From Clostridium paraputrificum (GTDB taxonomy: Bacteria; Bacillota; Clostridia; Clostridiales; Clostridiaceae), in contig NZ_UAWH01000016.1 of the NCBI RefSeq assembly GCF_900447045.1, positions 62,001 through 126,000 on the forward strand: a DNA stretch of 64,000 nt. Direction: 5' to 3'. The position numbers and the translations under genes are program-made. The number at the start of each line of letters is the position of its first letter. Position 1 is the first letter of the stretch. The notes under the pieces were generated by a model. The model was not told the origin of the DNA. It searched no databases and was given only the letters and a program-made list of their open reading frames with translations. Of the stretch, positions 56,464-64,000 are shown piece by piece.

Positions 56464-57333
56464 TTATTCTACTTTCATTTCACTTCCTGAAATAAATCCT
56501 GTATCTTCTACTACTTTTTTATTATCTTCACTCATAATGTAATCAATAAACTTCTTAGCTTCTTCTGTTGGTTCTCCCTTAGTGTACATGTGCCCCCAAG
56601 ACCAGAATGGATATTTACCAGTAGTTATATTTTCCTTACTAGCTTCAACACCATCTATAGCTACTTTAACCATTGACTTAGCTTCATCTGAATTTAAGTA
56701 AGAAAGTGCCAAATAACTAACTGCTCCATCATTTTGAGCCATTGCCTTTGCTACTGCTCCACTTGAATCTTGAACTGATCCTAATGAATCATTTTCTAAG
56801 TTCTTGTCTCCACCTAAAACAGTTTTAACAAATGTTGCTCTAGTACCTGAAGATGATGGTCTATGAACTAAGAATATTTCTTTATCTGCTCCTCCAACTT
56901 CCTTCCAGTTCTTAACTTTTCCTGAGAAAATATCTTGAATTTGTTGCTTTGTTAACTCTTTAACTCCAGCAGCTTCATTAACTACAACTGCAAATCCTTG
57001 AGCTACTACTTTATGATCAACTAACTCTTTTGCTTTATCTTCTTCAAGCTTTTCATTTGCAAAAATATCTGAATTACCAATATCTACACTTCCATCTAAT
57101 ACTTGTGTTAAACCAGCACCAGAACCACCAGCTTGTGCATTAATTTCATAACCTGAATTCTTTTCTATAAAGCCGTCAATAGATGCTTCAACTAATGGAA
57201 GTAACGCTGATGACCCACTTAGTGTTACTGTTCCACCTTCTTCTCCTTCACCAGAGCCACAACCTACGAAAGCGCCTCCAATCATTGTTATAAGTAATGC
57301 CCCAACTATTAATTTCAAACTTTTCTTTTTCAT
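56464..57333 (-). CDS. pstS: Phosphate-binding lipoprotein PstS
   Basis: 289 residues. MKKKSLKLIVGALLITMIGG with lipobox FVGC (signal peptide about 25 residues), then SGSSALLPLVEA and HRPSSSGTRATFVK phosphate-binding loops. Extracytoplasmic capture protein anchored in the membrane. Start at ATG 57331-57333 after GGAGGAG; the upstream TTG is rejected. First gene of the operon, behind TTAACA boxes. Confidence 0.96.
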   Translation of the reverse strand: MKKKSLKLIVGALLITMIGGAFVGCGSGEGEEGGTVTLSGSSALLPLVEASIDGFIEKNSGYEINAQAGGSGAGLTQVLDGSVDIGNSDIFANEKLEEDKAKELVDHKVVAQGFAVVVNEAAGVKELTKQQIQDIFSGKVKNWKEVGGADKEIFLVHRPSSSGTRATFVKTVLGGDKNLENDSLGSVQDSSGAVAKAMAQNDGAVSYLALSYLNSDEAKSMVKVAIDGVEASKENITTGKYPFWSWGHMYTKGEPTEEAKKFIDYIMSEDNKKVVEDTGFISGSEMKVE

Positions 57334-57406
57334 TTTTATCTCCTCCAAAATTTTTAATGAAGATTTTCTTTACACTTATATTTTAGTTTCTTTAAGTTAA
57401 GGCTTT

Positions 57407-57443
57407 ATTATACAAATGTTAAGTATCTTTATAGCTATGTTAA
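57407..57443 (-). promoter_or_regulatory. Candidate PhoP-box promoter of pstS
   Basis: Two TTAACA copies (complement of 57417-57422 and 57438-57443), 21 bases apart, with a perfect TATAAT at 57407-57412 and no good -35. Bacillus PhoP boxes are TTAACA-like repeats at about 11-base spacing upstream of a weak -10. No assay evidence. Confidence 0.6.
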
Positions 57444-57486
57444 ATAGATTTTACATATAAAATGGTAACTTTCACTAAACATATAT

Positions 57487-57528
57487 AAAAAGAGCTGAGT
57501 ACTAAATAATTAGCACACAGCTCTTTTT
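57487..57528 (-). terminator. Intrinsic terminator after phoR
   Basis: AAAAAGAGCTG / CAGCTCTTTTT (57487-57497 with 57518-57528), with further inner pairs, then T-rich sequence. It overlaps the phoR stop and separates phoPR from pstS. Confidence 0.88.
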
Positions 57529-59203
57529 ATATATGTTTTATTTGAATTATAAATTTACTTCCTACCCCTAACACACTCTCAACCTTAATATTCCCATTAA
57601 AAGTTTTAACAATGTGTTTTACTATTGCTAAACCTAAACCAGTGCCTCCACTTTTTCTTGCTTTATCAACTCTATAAAACCTTTCAAATATTCTTGGTAT
57701 GTCCTCTTTTGGAATACCTATACCATTATCTTCTACAATTAAATTATAATTATCTCCATTAGTAAAGCTTGATATCTTAACCTTTGACCCTTCATTAGAA
57801 TATTTAATACTGTTTTCAACTATGTTAAGTACTAACTGTAAAAACCTATCCTTATCTCCAAAAAGCAAATCATTATTTCTTTCATCTAGCTCTATTGTAA
57901 TATTTTTATTATCTGCTAAAACTTTTACCATATTTATAACATCATCTACTACTTTATTAGGTAAAAATTCATCTTCCTCACCTGAGATATCACTTTCAAT
58001 CTTAGATAATATTAAAATATCATTTATTAATCTTCCAAGCCTATCAGCTTCCTTTTCAATAATATCTAAAAACTTCTTGCGTGTTTCTTCATCTTCAACA
58101 TATTTTAACGTCTCTGTAAATCCTTTAATGGAAGTTAATGGTGTTTTAAGTTCATGAGATACATTGGCAACGAACTGACTTCTCATATTTTCTAGACGTT
58201 TTATATTTGATATATCTTGCACTGCAATTACCTTTCCAATTCTATCAATACCATCTATTATTGAAGCTTTTTTTATTCTAAGCTCCCTCTCAACTGGATG
58301 AAGTATTTTTACTTCTTTTTCACTATCATCTTCTTCATTCAAAAAGGTATTTATATCGTAATCTTTAATATATTTTGATATCTTTTCACCGCTTATATCT
58401 CTTCTTATTCCAAATACTCGTTTAGCGTATGGATTAATAGTAATTACTGTATCATCCCCATCAACAGCAATCACTCCACTTTCCATACTTCTCAAAATTG
58501 ATTCTAATCTATTTTGTTTATCAACTACTTCTTTAATTTTTGCTTGTAATTGATCAGCCATATTATTGAACGTCTTCCCTAAAGAACCTATCTCATCATT
58601 TGAAAGAGATTTTACCCTAATATTGAGATCACCACCAGCTATACGTGCTGTTACATTCTCTAAGTTCTTTAAAGGCTCAATAATAGTTCTTACAAGCTTC
58701 ATTGATAATGAAATAGAAAATAGCATTACTATAGTTACAATACCAATGCATACTTTAAGGTTAGTGGGTTCAAAAATATCTATTGTCTCAAAAGGTAAAG
58801 ATGCTCGAAGAATTGTACCATCCTCTAACTTTTCTGCGTAATATACAGTTTTTTTACCTGTTGTATCACTTATCCTAGTAGAATATCCCTCCCCATACTT
58901 GTTAGCTTTTATTACTTCATCCCTATTTTTATGACTATTTAAGCTTTTGTCTACACTATCATACACAACATTTCCATTCTTATCTATCACTGTACATCTA
59001 ACAGGTGTATTATTTATTCTATATCCCGATATAAGATCTTCATAGGCACCATTTACATTAACAATATAATTAGCAAAATCCTTTAAACTTTTTTTAGTAC
59101 TATTTAGATCCTGATAATTGTATAAGACAACAAATGATGAAGATGCTATAATAAGTGCAAATAAAACAGTTATAATTACAGATGTTAATATCTTTTTTCT
59201 CAT
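57527..59203 (-). CDS. phoR: Sensor histidine kinase PhoR
   Basis: 558 residues. Two N-terminal spans (about 8-28 and 155-175) enclosing an extracellular region, HAMP, PAS, then NVSHELKTPLTSIKGF with the phospho-accepting His and GTGLGLAIVKHI (G box). It probably senses phosphate with the Pst-PhoU complex. ATG 59201-59203 lies one base after the phoP stop; no strong ribosome site, so coupling is likely. Confidence 0.94.
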   Translation of the reverse strand: MRKKILTSVIITVLFALIIASSSFVVLYNYQDLNSTKKSLKDFANYIVNVNGAYEDLISGYRINNTPVRCTVIDKNGNVVYDSVDKSLNSHKNRDEVIKANKYGEGYSTRISDTTGKKTVYYAEKLEDGTILRASLPFETIDIFEPTNLKVCIGIVTIVMLFSISLSMKLVRTIIEPLKNLENVTARIAGGDLNIRVKSLSNDEIGSLGKTFNNMADQLQAKIKEVVDKQNRLESILRSMESGVIAVDGDDTVITINPYAKRVFGIRRDISGEKISKYIKDYDINTFLNEEDDSEKEVKILHPVERELRIKKASIIDGIDRIGKVIAVQDISNIKRLENMRSQFVANVSHELKTPLTSIKGFTETLKYVEDEETRKKFLDIIEKEADRLGRLINDILILSKIESDISGEEDEFLPNKVVDDVINMVKVLADNKNITIELDERNNDLLFGDKDRFLQLVLNIVENSIKYSNEGSKVKISSFTNGDNYNLIVEDNGIGIPKEDIPRIFERFYRVDKARKSGGTGLGLAIVKHIVKTFNGNIKVESVLGVGSKFIIQIKHI

Positions 59204-59204
59204 A

Positions 59205-59903
59205 TTACTCAACAGGATTAAATCTATATCCTACTCCTCTTATAGTTTCTATAAATTTAGGATTTTTATCATCATCTTCAACCTTTTTCCTTAGATATCT
59301 TATATGTACATCTACAGTTCTAGTTTCTCCAATATATTCATATCCCCATACCTTATCAAGTAGAGTCTCTCTTCTAAGAATCTTCCCCTTATTCTTAATT
59401 AAAATCTCTAACAGTTCAAACTCCTTTAGGGTTAATTCAACTTTCTCATTATTAATTAATACTTCATGCCTTTCAAAATCCACCTTTAATCTTCCAATTT
59501 CATAGATTTCTTCAGATATTTCATCTGAACTAGACCTTCTTAAAACAGCTTTAACCCTTGCTAATAACTCCCTTATTGAAAATGGTTTTGTAATATAGTC
59601 ATCTGCTCCAAGTTCTAAACCTAATATCTTATCAAGTTCTTCACTCTTTGCAGTCAACATTATTATTGAGGTTTTTGATGTTTCTTTATCTCTTTTAATT
59701 TCTTTACATACATCTAGCCCGTCCATTCCAGGCAACATAAGATCTAATAAAAGTAAATCTGGTTTATTTTCTTTTACCTTCTTTAATGCATCTAATCCAT
59801 TGTTGGCTGTAATAACTTTATAACCTGCATTTACTAAATTAAACTGTAATAACTCTACAATATGCTCCTCATCATCTACAATCAGAACTTTTTCATCAGC
59901 CAT
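59205..59903 (-). CDS. phoP: Response regulator PhoP
   Basis: 232 residues, OmpR family. Receiver Asp54 in LLLLDLMLPGMDG, then winged helix (about 130-230, EILIKNKGKILRRETLLDKVWG). Activates phosphate genes such as pstS. GGGGGATA precedes ATG. Confidence 0.96.
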   Translation of the reverse strand: MADEKVLIVDDEEHIVELLQFNLVNAGYKVITANNGLDALKKVKENKPDLLLLDLMLPGMDGLDVCKEIKRDKETSKTSIIMLTAKSEELDKILGLELGADDYITKPFSIRELLARVKAVLRRSSSDEISEEIYEIGRLKVDFERHEVLINNEKVELTLKEFELLEILIKNKGKILRRETLLDKVWGYEYIGETRTVDVHIRYLRKKVEDDDKNPKFIETIRGVGYRFNPVE

Positions 59904-59916
59904 TTTTATATCCCCC

Positions 59917-60651
59917 TTATTTTAAAATAACAAATGAAAATAATCTTCCATAATCTCCATTTGATTTTCTATACGAATGTAGCCTTATATCTTCATTACA
60001 ATAAGTACATAAATTTAATGTATATATATTTTCCTCTAAAACACCAATTTCTCTTATATCTTTTAATATACATTCCTCTAGAGATAACCTTCTTCCATCA
60101 AATAAAACATCTTCTGGTATTCCTGTCGCTTCTAAAAAAGTTTCTTTTAATTCTTGAGATACCTCATAACAACATTTTCTTATATGAGGTCCAACATATA
60201 CCTTCACATCTCTATAATCAGTGTTAAACTTTCTATTCATTGTTTCAATAGTTTTCTTAGTAATAGAACTTATTGTTCCTCTCCAACCACTATGTACAAC
60301 TGCCACAACACCCTTAATATCATCTACTACAATAACTGGTACACAATCTGCTGTAAAAACACCTATAGCTGTATTAGTTTTAGATGTTATTATTGCATCT
60401 CCTTCTTTTTCAATAAATTCTTTAATATCCTCATTTGATAAAACATGTACAGTAGATGAATGTACTTGTCTCATATACGCAACTTCATCTACTTCAAATT
60501 CTTCTATAATGGCATTTAAAGTTTTTACTCCATCTTCAGTATGTCTATTGAAATTTTTTCCTGTTTCTGCAGTTGAAAAAACTATCTTTGCCTTATCACT
60601 CTCAAATTCAATATATCCTTCTTTATTTACTGTAATATCTAAATACTTCAT
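59917..60651 (-). CDS. pgeF: Multicopper-like PgeF/YfiH (DUF152)
   Basis: 244 residues. Family known as polyphenol oxidase/LACC1-like, proposed as a peptidoglycan editing factor and purine nucleoside phosphorylase. Metal and active-site motifs AVVHSGWRGT and GPHIRKCCYEV are intact. It precedes phoP by 13 bases, and its own transcript probably reads into phoPR, which gives Pho genes a second source of transcription. Confidence 0.93.
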   Translation of the reverse strand: MKYLDITVNKEGYIEFESDKAKIVFSTAETGKNFNRHTEDGVKTLNAIIEEFEVDEVAYMRQVHSSTVHVLSNEDIKEFIEKEGDAIITSKTNTAIGVFTADCVPVIVVDDIKGVVAVVHSGWRGTISSITKKTIETMNRKFNTDYRDVKVYVGPHIRKCCYEVSQELKETFLEATGIPEDVLFDGRRLSLEECILKDIREIGVLEENIYTLNLCTYCNEDIRLHSYRKSNGDYGRLFSFVILK

Positions 60652-60753
60652 ACTTCCTCCAAACTTATATATATTTTAACATCCTAACTATATTTTATCT
60701 ATTTTAGTTAAATAATTTAACCTATCTTTAACGAAATTTATTAGAAACTAAAA

Positions 60754-60779
60754 AGAATTGAAAGTCCCCTTCCAATTCT
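60754..60779 (-). terminator. Intrinsic terminator after nrdR
   Basis: AGAATTGGAA / TTTCAATTCT (60754-60763 with 60770-60779, one G-U), 6-base loop, then TTTTAG. Confidence 0.8.
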
Positions 60780-60796
60780 ATACATATATACAAAAC

Positions 60797-61249
60797 TTAC
60801 TTAGTCATAAGATTTTTTATTTCTTCTAAAAATGTATTTATATCTTTAAATTGTCTATAAACAGATGCAAATCGTACATAAGAAACTTCATCAATATCCT
60901 TAAGTCTATCCATAATCATTTCTCCAATATACTCACTAGCTACTTCAGTTAACATTCTATTAGAAATATTTTTTTCAATATCATCTGCTATATCTTCAAT
61001 TTGTTTCCTTGAAACTGGTCTCTTTTGACAAGCAGTTATTAATCCATTTATAATTTTTTCTTTATTAAAATTCTCTCTAGTAGAATCCTTTTTTATAACT
61101 AAAATAGGAATGTCCTCAATCTTTTCATAAGTTGTGTATCTTTTATTACACTTTAAACATTCTCTACGTCTTCTTATAGCTGTATGATCCTCAGTGGACC
61201 TAGAATCAACTACCTTGCTTTCTTCATATGCACAAAAAGGACATTTCAT
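60797..61249 (-). CDS. nrdR: Ribonucleotide reductase repressor NrdR
   Basis: 150 residues. N-terminal zinc ribbon ([22 protein letters not shown]) and an ATP-cone (about 48-138, [14 protein letters not shown]). Senses dATP/ATP and represses nrd operons. AAGGTGA precedes ATG. Confidence 0.96.
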   Translation of the reverse strand: MKCPFCAYEESKVVDSRSTEDHTAIRRRRECLKCNKRYTTYEKIEDIPILVIKKDSTRENFNKEKIINGLITACQKRPVSRKQIEDIADDIEKNISNRMLTEVASEYIGEMIMDRLKDIDEVSYVRFASVYRQFKDINTFLEEIKNLMTK

Positions 61250-61324
61250 ATCTATTCACCTTCCAAGCTAATCTTTACTTCATCTTAAGGTAATTATACA
61301 TATTTTTATATATTTTTACTAGTA

Positions 61325-61591
61325 TTAATCAAAAATATTCTCCTTATCGCTACAGTTAATATTAACTAATATAACGTCTATTCCAACCTTAACTATGTCA
61401 CTCCAAAGAACTTCTACATCTTCAGTCTTTGAAAACCAACCTTTAGCCTCTCCTGGAAGTAAAATCGATAATATTTTGTGTTCATCACTGTCTATCTTTA
61501 TGTCTTTAATAAATCCAACCCTACTACCTGTATTTATATCAATTACCTCCATAGATCTCATAGCATTTATAGAATGTAAATTTTCCTCCAT
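61325..61591 (-). CDS. PRC-barrel sporulation protein YlmC/YmxH
   Basis: 88 residues, a PRC-barrel fold starting RSMEVIDINTGSRVGFIKDI. Found after sigG in many spore formers. Start placed at ATG 61589-61591 after GGAGGGAG; an upstream ATG has no site. Role not defined. Confidence 0.85.
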   Translation of the reverse strand: MEENLHSINAMRSMEVIDINTGSRVGFIKDIKIDSDEHKILSILLPGEAKGWFSKTEDVEVLWSDIVKVGIDVILVNINCSDKENIFD

Positions 61592-61674
61592 AAATATCAC
61601 TCCCTCCATTACATAATTATATGTAATAAATGTTTTAATATAACAAAATCTTATCCAATTTAAAATAAAAAATG

Positions 61675-61698
61675 AGATGCAAGTTTAAACTTGCATCT
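61675..61698 (-). terminator. Intrinsic terminator after sigG
   Basis: AGATGCAAGT / ACTTGCATCT (61675-61684 with 61689-61698), TTAA loop, then ATTTTTTATTTT. Confidence 0.92.
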
Positions 61699-61705
61699 TA
61701 TTAAT

Positions 61706-62485
61706 TCATACATGTTTTCGCATATGTTTTAATGCTGTTTTTTCTAAACGAGATACTTGTGCTTGTGATATTCCAATTTCCTCTGCAACTTCCATCTGAG
61801 TTCTCCCATTAAAAAATCTTAGGTTTAATATTAATTTTTCTCTATCACTTAACTTTTTCATAGCCTCTTTAATTGATATATTCTCTAACCAATTCTCATC
61901 AGTATTTTTATTATCACTTACTTGATCCATTACATATATTGCATCTCCACCATCATGGTATATGGGCTCATATAATGAGACTGGATCTTGTATCGCATCT
62001 AAGGCAAATACCACTTCTTCTCTTGGTATATTTAGTTCCTTAGATATTTGAGAAATCGTCGGCTCTTTATTATTTTCTTTTATTAGTTTATCCCTAACAA
62101 CTAAAGCCTTATAAGCTATATCTCTTAAAGACCTACTAACTCTTATAGGATTATTATCTCTAAGATATCTTCTAATTTCGCCTATTATCATAGGTACTGC
62201 ATATGTAGAAAACTTTACATTTTGGCTCAAATCAAAGTTATCTATTGCTTTCATCAACCCTATACATCCTACTTGAAATAAATCATCTACATTTTCTCCT
62301 CTATTATTAAACCTTTGTATAACACTTAAAACTAATCTTAAATTTCCTTTTATAAAAGATTCTCTAGCAGAATTATCTCCTTGTTGCATCTTTAAAAGTA
62401 GTTCTCTTTTTTCCTTTTCTTTAAGTACTGGAAGTTTTGAAGTATTTACGCCGCATATTTCCACCTTGTTTATTATCAATGTCAT
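61706..62485 (-). CDS. sigG: Forespore sigma factor SigG
   Basis: 259 residues. KVEICGVNTSKLPVL matches the SigG N-terminus, GNLRLVLSVIQRFNNRG and VRFSTYAVPMIIGEIRRYL-like region 2 and MEVAEEIGISQAQVSRLEK region 4 are clear. Active in the forespore after engulfment. Start ATG 62483-62485. A sigma-F promoter lies upstream, and sigE-spoIIGA transcription may also read in. Confidence 0.97.
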   Translation of the reverse strand: MTLIINKVEICGVNTSKLPVLKEKEKRELLLKMQQGDNSARESFIKGNLRLVLSVIQRFNNRGENVDDLFQVGCIGLMKAIDNFDLSQNVKFSTYAVPMIIGEIRRYLRDNNPIRVSRSLRDIAYKALVVRDKLIKENNKEPTISQISKELNIPREEVVFALDAIQDPVSLYEPIYHDGGDAIYVMDQVSDNKNTDENWLENISIKEAMKKLSDREKLILNLRFFNGRTQMEVAEEIGISQAQVSRLEKTALKHMRKHV

Positions 62486-62521
62486 CAATCCCTTCAGAGG
62501 TAATAACGTTCTGCATTAAAC

Positions 62522-62550
62522 ATTATCTCCGATAGATGATACTTTTATAC
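62522..62550 (-). promoter_or_regulatory. Sigma-F promoter of sigG
   Basis: GTATA (complement of 62546-62550), 15-base spacer, GGAGATAAT (complement of 62522-62530). This fits the sigma-F pattern GYWTA-N15/16-GGnnAnAnT at all defined positions. Sigma-F transcribes spoIIIG (sigG) in Bacillus. Confidence 0.8.
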
Positions 62551-62560
62551 TAAAGACAAA

Positions 62561-63265
62561 CTATATCATTCTACTAATTTCTTTTTTTAATCTATTTATA
62601 ATTTTCTTTTCAAGCCTTGATATATATGATTGTGATATGCCAAGTAAGTCTGCCACTTCCTTCTGAGTCTTTTCTCTCTTTCCATTTAACCCAAACCTAA
62701 GTTGAACAATTTCTTTTTCTCTATCATTTAAATTCTTTAAAGCCATAAATAATAATTCCTTATCAACTTCATCTTCAATTAAATTATAAACAGTATCATT
62801 TTCTGTTCCTAAAATATCTGATAATAGTAATTCATTTCCATCCCAGTCTATATTTAATGGTTCATAAAAGGATATTTCAGCCTTTACCTTACTGTTTCTT
62901 CTTAAATACATAAGGATTTCATTTTCAATACATCTAGATGCATAAGTTGCTAACTTTATTTTTTTCTCTGGATTAAATGTATTTACAGCTTTTATTAAGC
63001 CTATTGTTCCAACTGATATTAAATCTTCTATATAAACTCCAGTATTTTCAAACTTTCTTGCTATATAAACTACTAGCCTTAGGTTTCTTTCAATTAAAGT
63101 ACTTCTAATACTTTCTTCCCCATTTAATAATTTACCTACTAACTCTTCTTCTTCCTCCTTTGTAAGTGGTGGTGGTAATGCATCATTTCCTCCTACATAA
63201 TGTAACTTTTTAGATAGAAATTTAAACTTTTGTACAATTCTGTTTAACAATACATCTAACTTCAT
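62561..63265 (-). CDS. sigE: Mother-cell sigma factor SigE, pro-form
   Basis: 234 residues. N-terminal pro-sequence with basic amphipathic helix (1-24) ending at [12 protein letters not shown], where SpoIIGA cuts in Bacillus. Region 2 [18 protein letters not shown], region 4 [21 protein letters not shown]. It follows spoIIGA by 11 bases. Active in the mother cell. Confidence 0.97.
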   Translation of the reverse strand: MKLDVLLNRIVQKFKFLSKKLHYVGGNDALPPPLTKEEEEELVGKLLNGEESIRSTLIERNLRLVVYIARKFENTGVYIEDLISVGTIGLIKAVNTFNPEKKIKLATYASRCIENEILMYLRRNSKVKAEISFYEPLNIDWDGNELLLSDILGTENDTVYNLIEDEVDKELLFMALKNLNDREKEIVQLRFGLNGKREKTQKEVADLLGISQSYISRLEKKIINRLKKEISRMI

Positions 63266-63276
63266 ATTATCCTCCT

Positions 63277-64000
63277 CTAAATTACTCCACGTGACAATAG
63301 AGCGTTAAATTCATTTTCCTTATTTAGTACTTCTTTACATGGACAAATAATAGCTGAGATTTCTAACTCTTCATTATCATTCTTTTTTAAAATAACCTTG
63401 TCCACTTTAAACCCTTTCATTTTTCCTCTATATCCAATACCGTTATATTGAATATAGTATGTGTTACTGTCATTTTCCTGGAAATAATTTATATATTTCT
63501 CCTCAACAATAATACATGGTAAATTTGTTATAGACTCCCTTAATTCATTTCCCGTGTCTAAGAACCCTCTTACTACATATCGTACTCCTCTAATATACAG
63601 CTCCACCTCATAAATAAAATTAGTGATTAACGCTCTTTCTCTTAAGTAACTTAAGACTCTGTCCGAAATTATATATACTAGTATAATGGATATAAGTAAG
63701 TACTGCATTGAAGCATTACTAATTACATAACTATGTTCAAAAGAATACTTGTTTTCCCAAGTAGAAAATCCAAAGCTTATCCCACTTAATAGAAAAGCTA
63801 TTAATATATATATTCCTGTTGCTTTCAATTCCACTTTAAAATTATTTCTTTTCCAGAGTATTCTTATCATTATCCACGCTACTAATATTTGAAAGGGAAA
63901 TAAAGAAAACATCTTTAGTTTTGGAAATATGGACACCACTGTATATAACGCACCTAAAGAAGATGCTAATAACAAGCTTTTATTATTATGCTTTATATGC
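63277..64000 (-). CDS. spoIIGA: Sigma-E processing peptidase SpoIIGA, 5' end cut by window edge
   Basis: About 241 codons are visible; the frame is open to base 64000, so the N-terminus (roughly 35-60 residues) lies outside. Five or so N-terminal spans are partly present ([28 protein letters not shown]), followed by the aspartic-protease-like domain with FLDTGNEL, whose Asp is the catalytic residue in Bacillus SpoIIGA. It activates pro-SigE across the septum. Confidence 0.93.
   Translation of the reverse strand, partial: HIKHNNKSLLLASSLGALYTVVSIFPKLKMFSLFPFQILVAWIMIRILWKRNNFKVELKATGIYILIAFLLSGISFGFSTWENKYSFEHSYVISNASMQYLLISIILVYIISDRVLSYLRERALITNFIYEVELYIRGVRYVVRGFLDTGNELRESITNLPCIIVEEKYINYFQENDSNTYYIQYNGIGYRGKMKGFKVDKVILKKNDNEELEISAIICPCKEVLNKENEFNALLSRGVI

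Noticed and set aside
60661..60720. GTTAAA-TTA-TTTAAC palindrome before pgeF as an operator
   Set aside because: Short and in very AT-rich sequence; chance is likely.
1..64000. tRNA, rRNA, CRISPR array, transposase, integrase or prophage
   Set aside because: None seen on either strand; the window is core chromosome.

Overview
The window is chromosomal core DNA of a low-GC (roughly 30% by eye), endospore-forming member of the Clostridia, most likely Clostridium sensu stricto. The evidence is the AT-rich codon use, strong AGGAGG-type ribosome sites, the spoIIGA-sigE-sigG cluster, spoIVA, spoVM and ylbJ, a pta-ackA acetate pathway, and the Firmicutes gene orders smc-ftsY-ylxM-ffh-rpsP-khpA-rimM-trmD-rplS and yicC-remA-gmk-rpoZ-coaBC-priA-def-fmt-rsmB-rlmN-stp-prkC-rsgA-rpe-thiN-spoVM / rpmB / asp23-fakA-recG. 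I see no phage, insertion sequence, CRISPR array, tRNA or rRNA. Almost every gene is on the minus strand; only tmcAL, ylbJ, rpmB, ilvE and one unknown gene are on the plus strand.

Layout, left to right. 1-9.6 kb: ribosome maturation (rbgA, cut by the window edge), rplS with its own promoter and a likely L19 leader, tRNA/rRNA maturation (trmD, rimM, khpA), rpsP, SRP (ffh, ylxM, ftsY), smc and a 31-residue membrane peptide. 9.7-16 kb: an Elp3-like radical-SAM protein, rnc, fatty acid/phospholipid genes (acpP, plsX), rpmF-yceD, and ackA-pta. 16-24 kb: tmcAL and ylbJ (plus strand), then coaD, rsmD, recG, the fakA-like gene and asp23. 24.4-39.9 kb: rpmB, spoVM and one long superoperon for translation, coenzyme A, replication restart and Ser/Thr phospho-signalling. 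39.9-40.5 kb: the only large gene-free stretch, with a diverged repeat pair and a long inverted repeat. 40.5-44 kb: a purine permease under a guanine-type riboswitch, an asparaginase behind an attenuator-like leader with an upstream peptide, and a small probable PBECR-type nuclease-fold protein. 44-51 kb: ilvE, spoIVA, an unknown gene, and gpsA-der-DUF512. 51-60 kb: a chemoreceptor, then the phosphate regulon phoP-phoR-pstSCAB-phoU. 60-64 kb: pgeF, nrdR, ymxH, sigG, sigE and spoIIGA (cut by the right edge).

How the genes work together. SpoIIGA processes pro-sigma-E. The sigma-F promoter in front of sigG links the forespore programme. SpoVM and SpoIVA, far apart here, together form the base of the spore coat. 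PhoP/PhoR would control pstS through TTAACA boxes, and PhoU closes that loop. PrkC/Stp form a reversible phosphorylation pair. Pta/AckA make ATP from acetyl-CoA.

Several starts are moved to fit ribosome binding sites (smc TTG, spoIVA TTG, rnc, acpP, ackA, pta, coaD, gmk, ansA, pstS, pstC and others). The most unusual observations are the asparaginase leader (a 22-codon uORF whose stop codon lies in the 5' arm of an intrinsic terminator), two genes (khpA, yceD) whose Shine-Dalgarno is separated from the start codon by a stable hairpin, and the 0.6-kb structured intergenic region at 39.9-40.5 kb.
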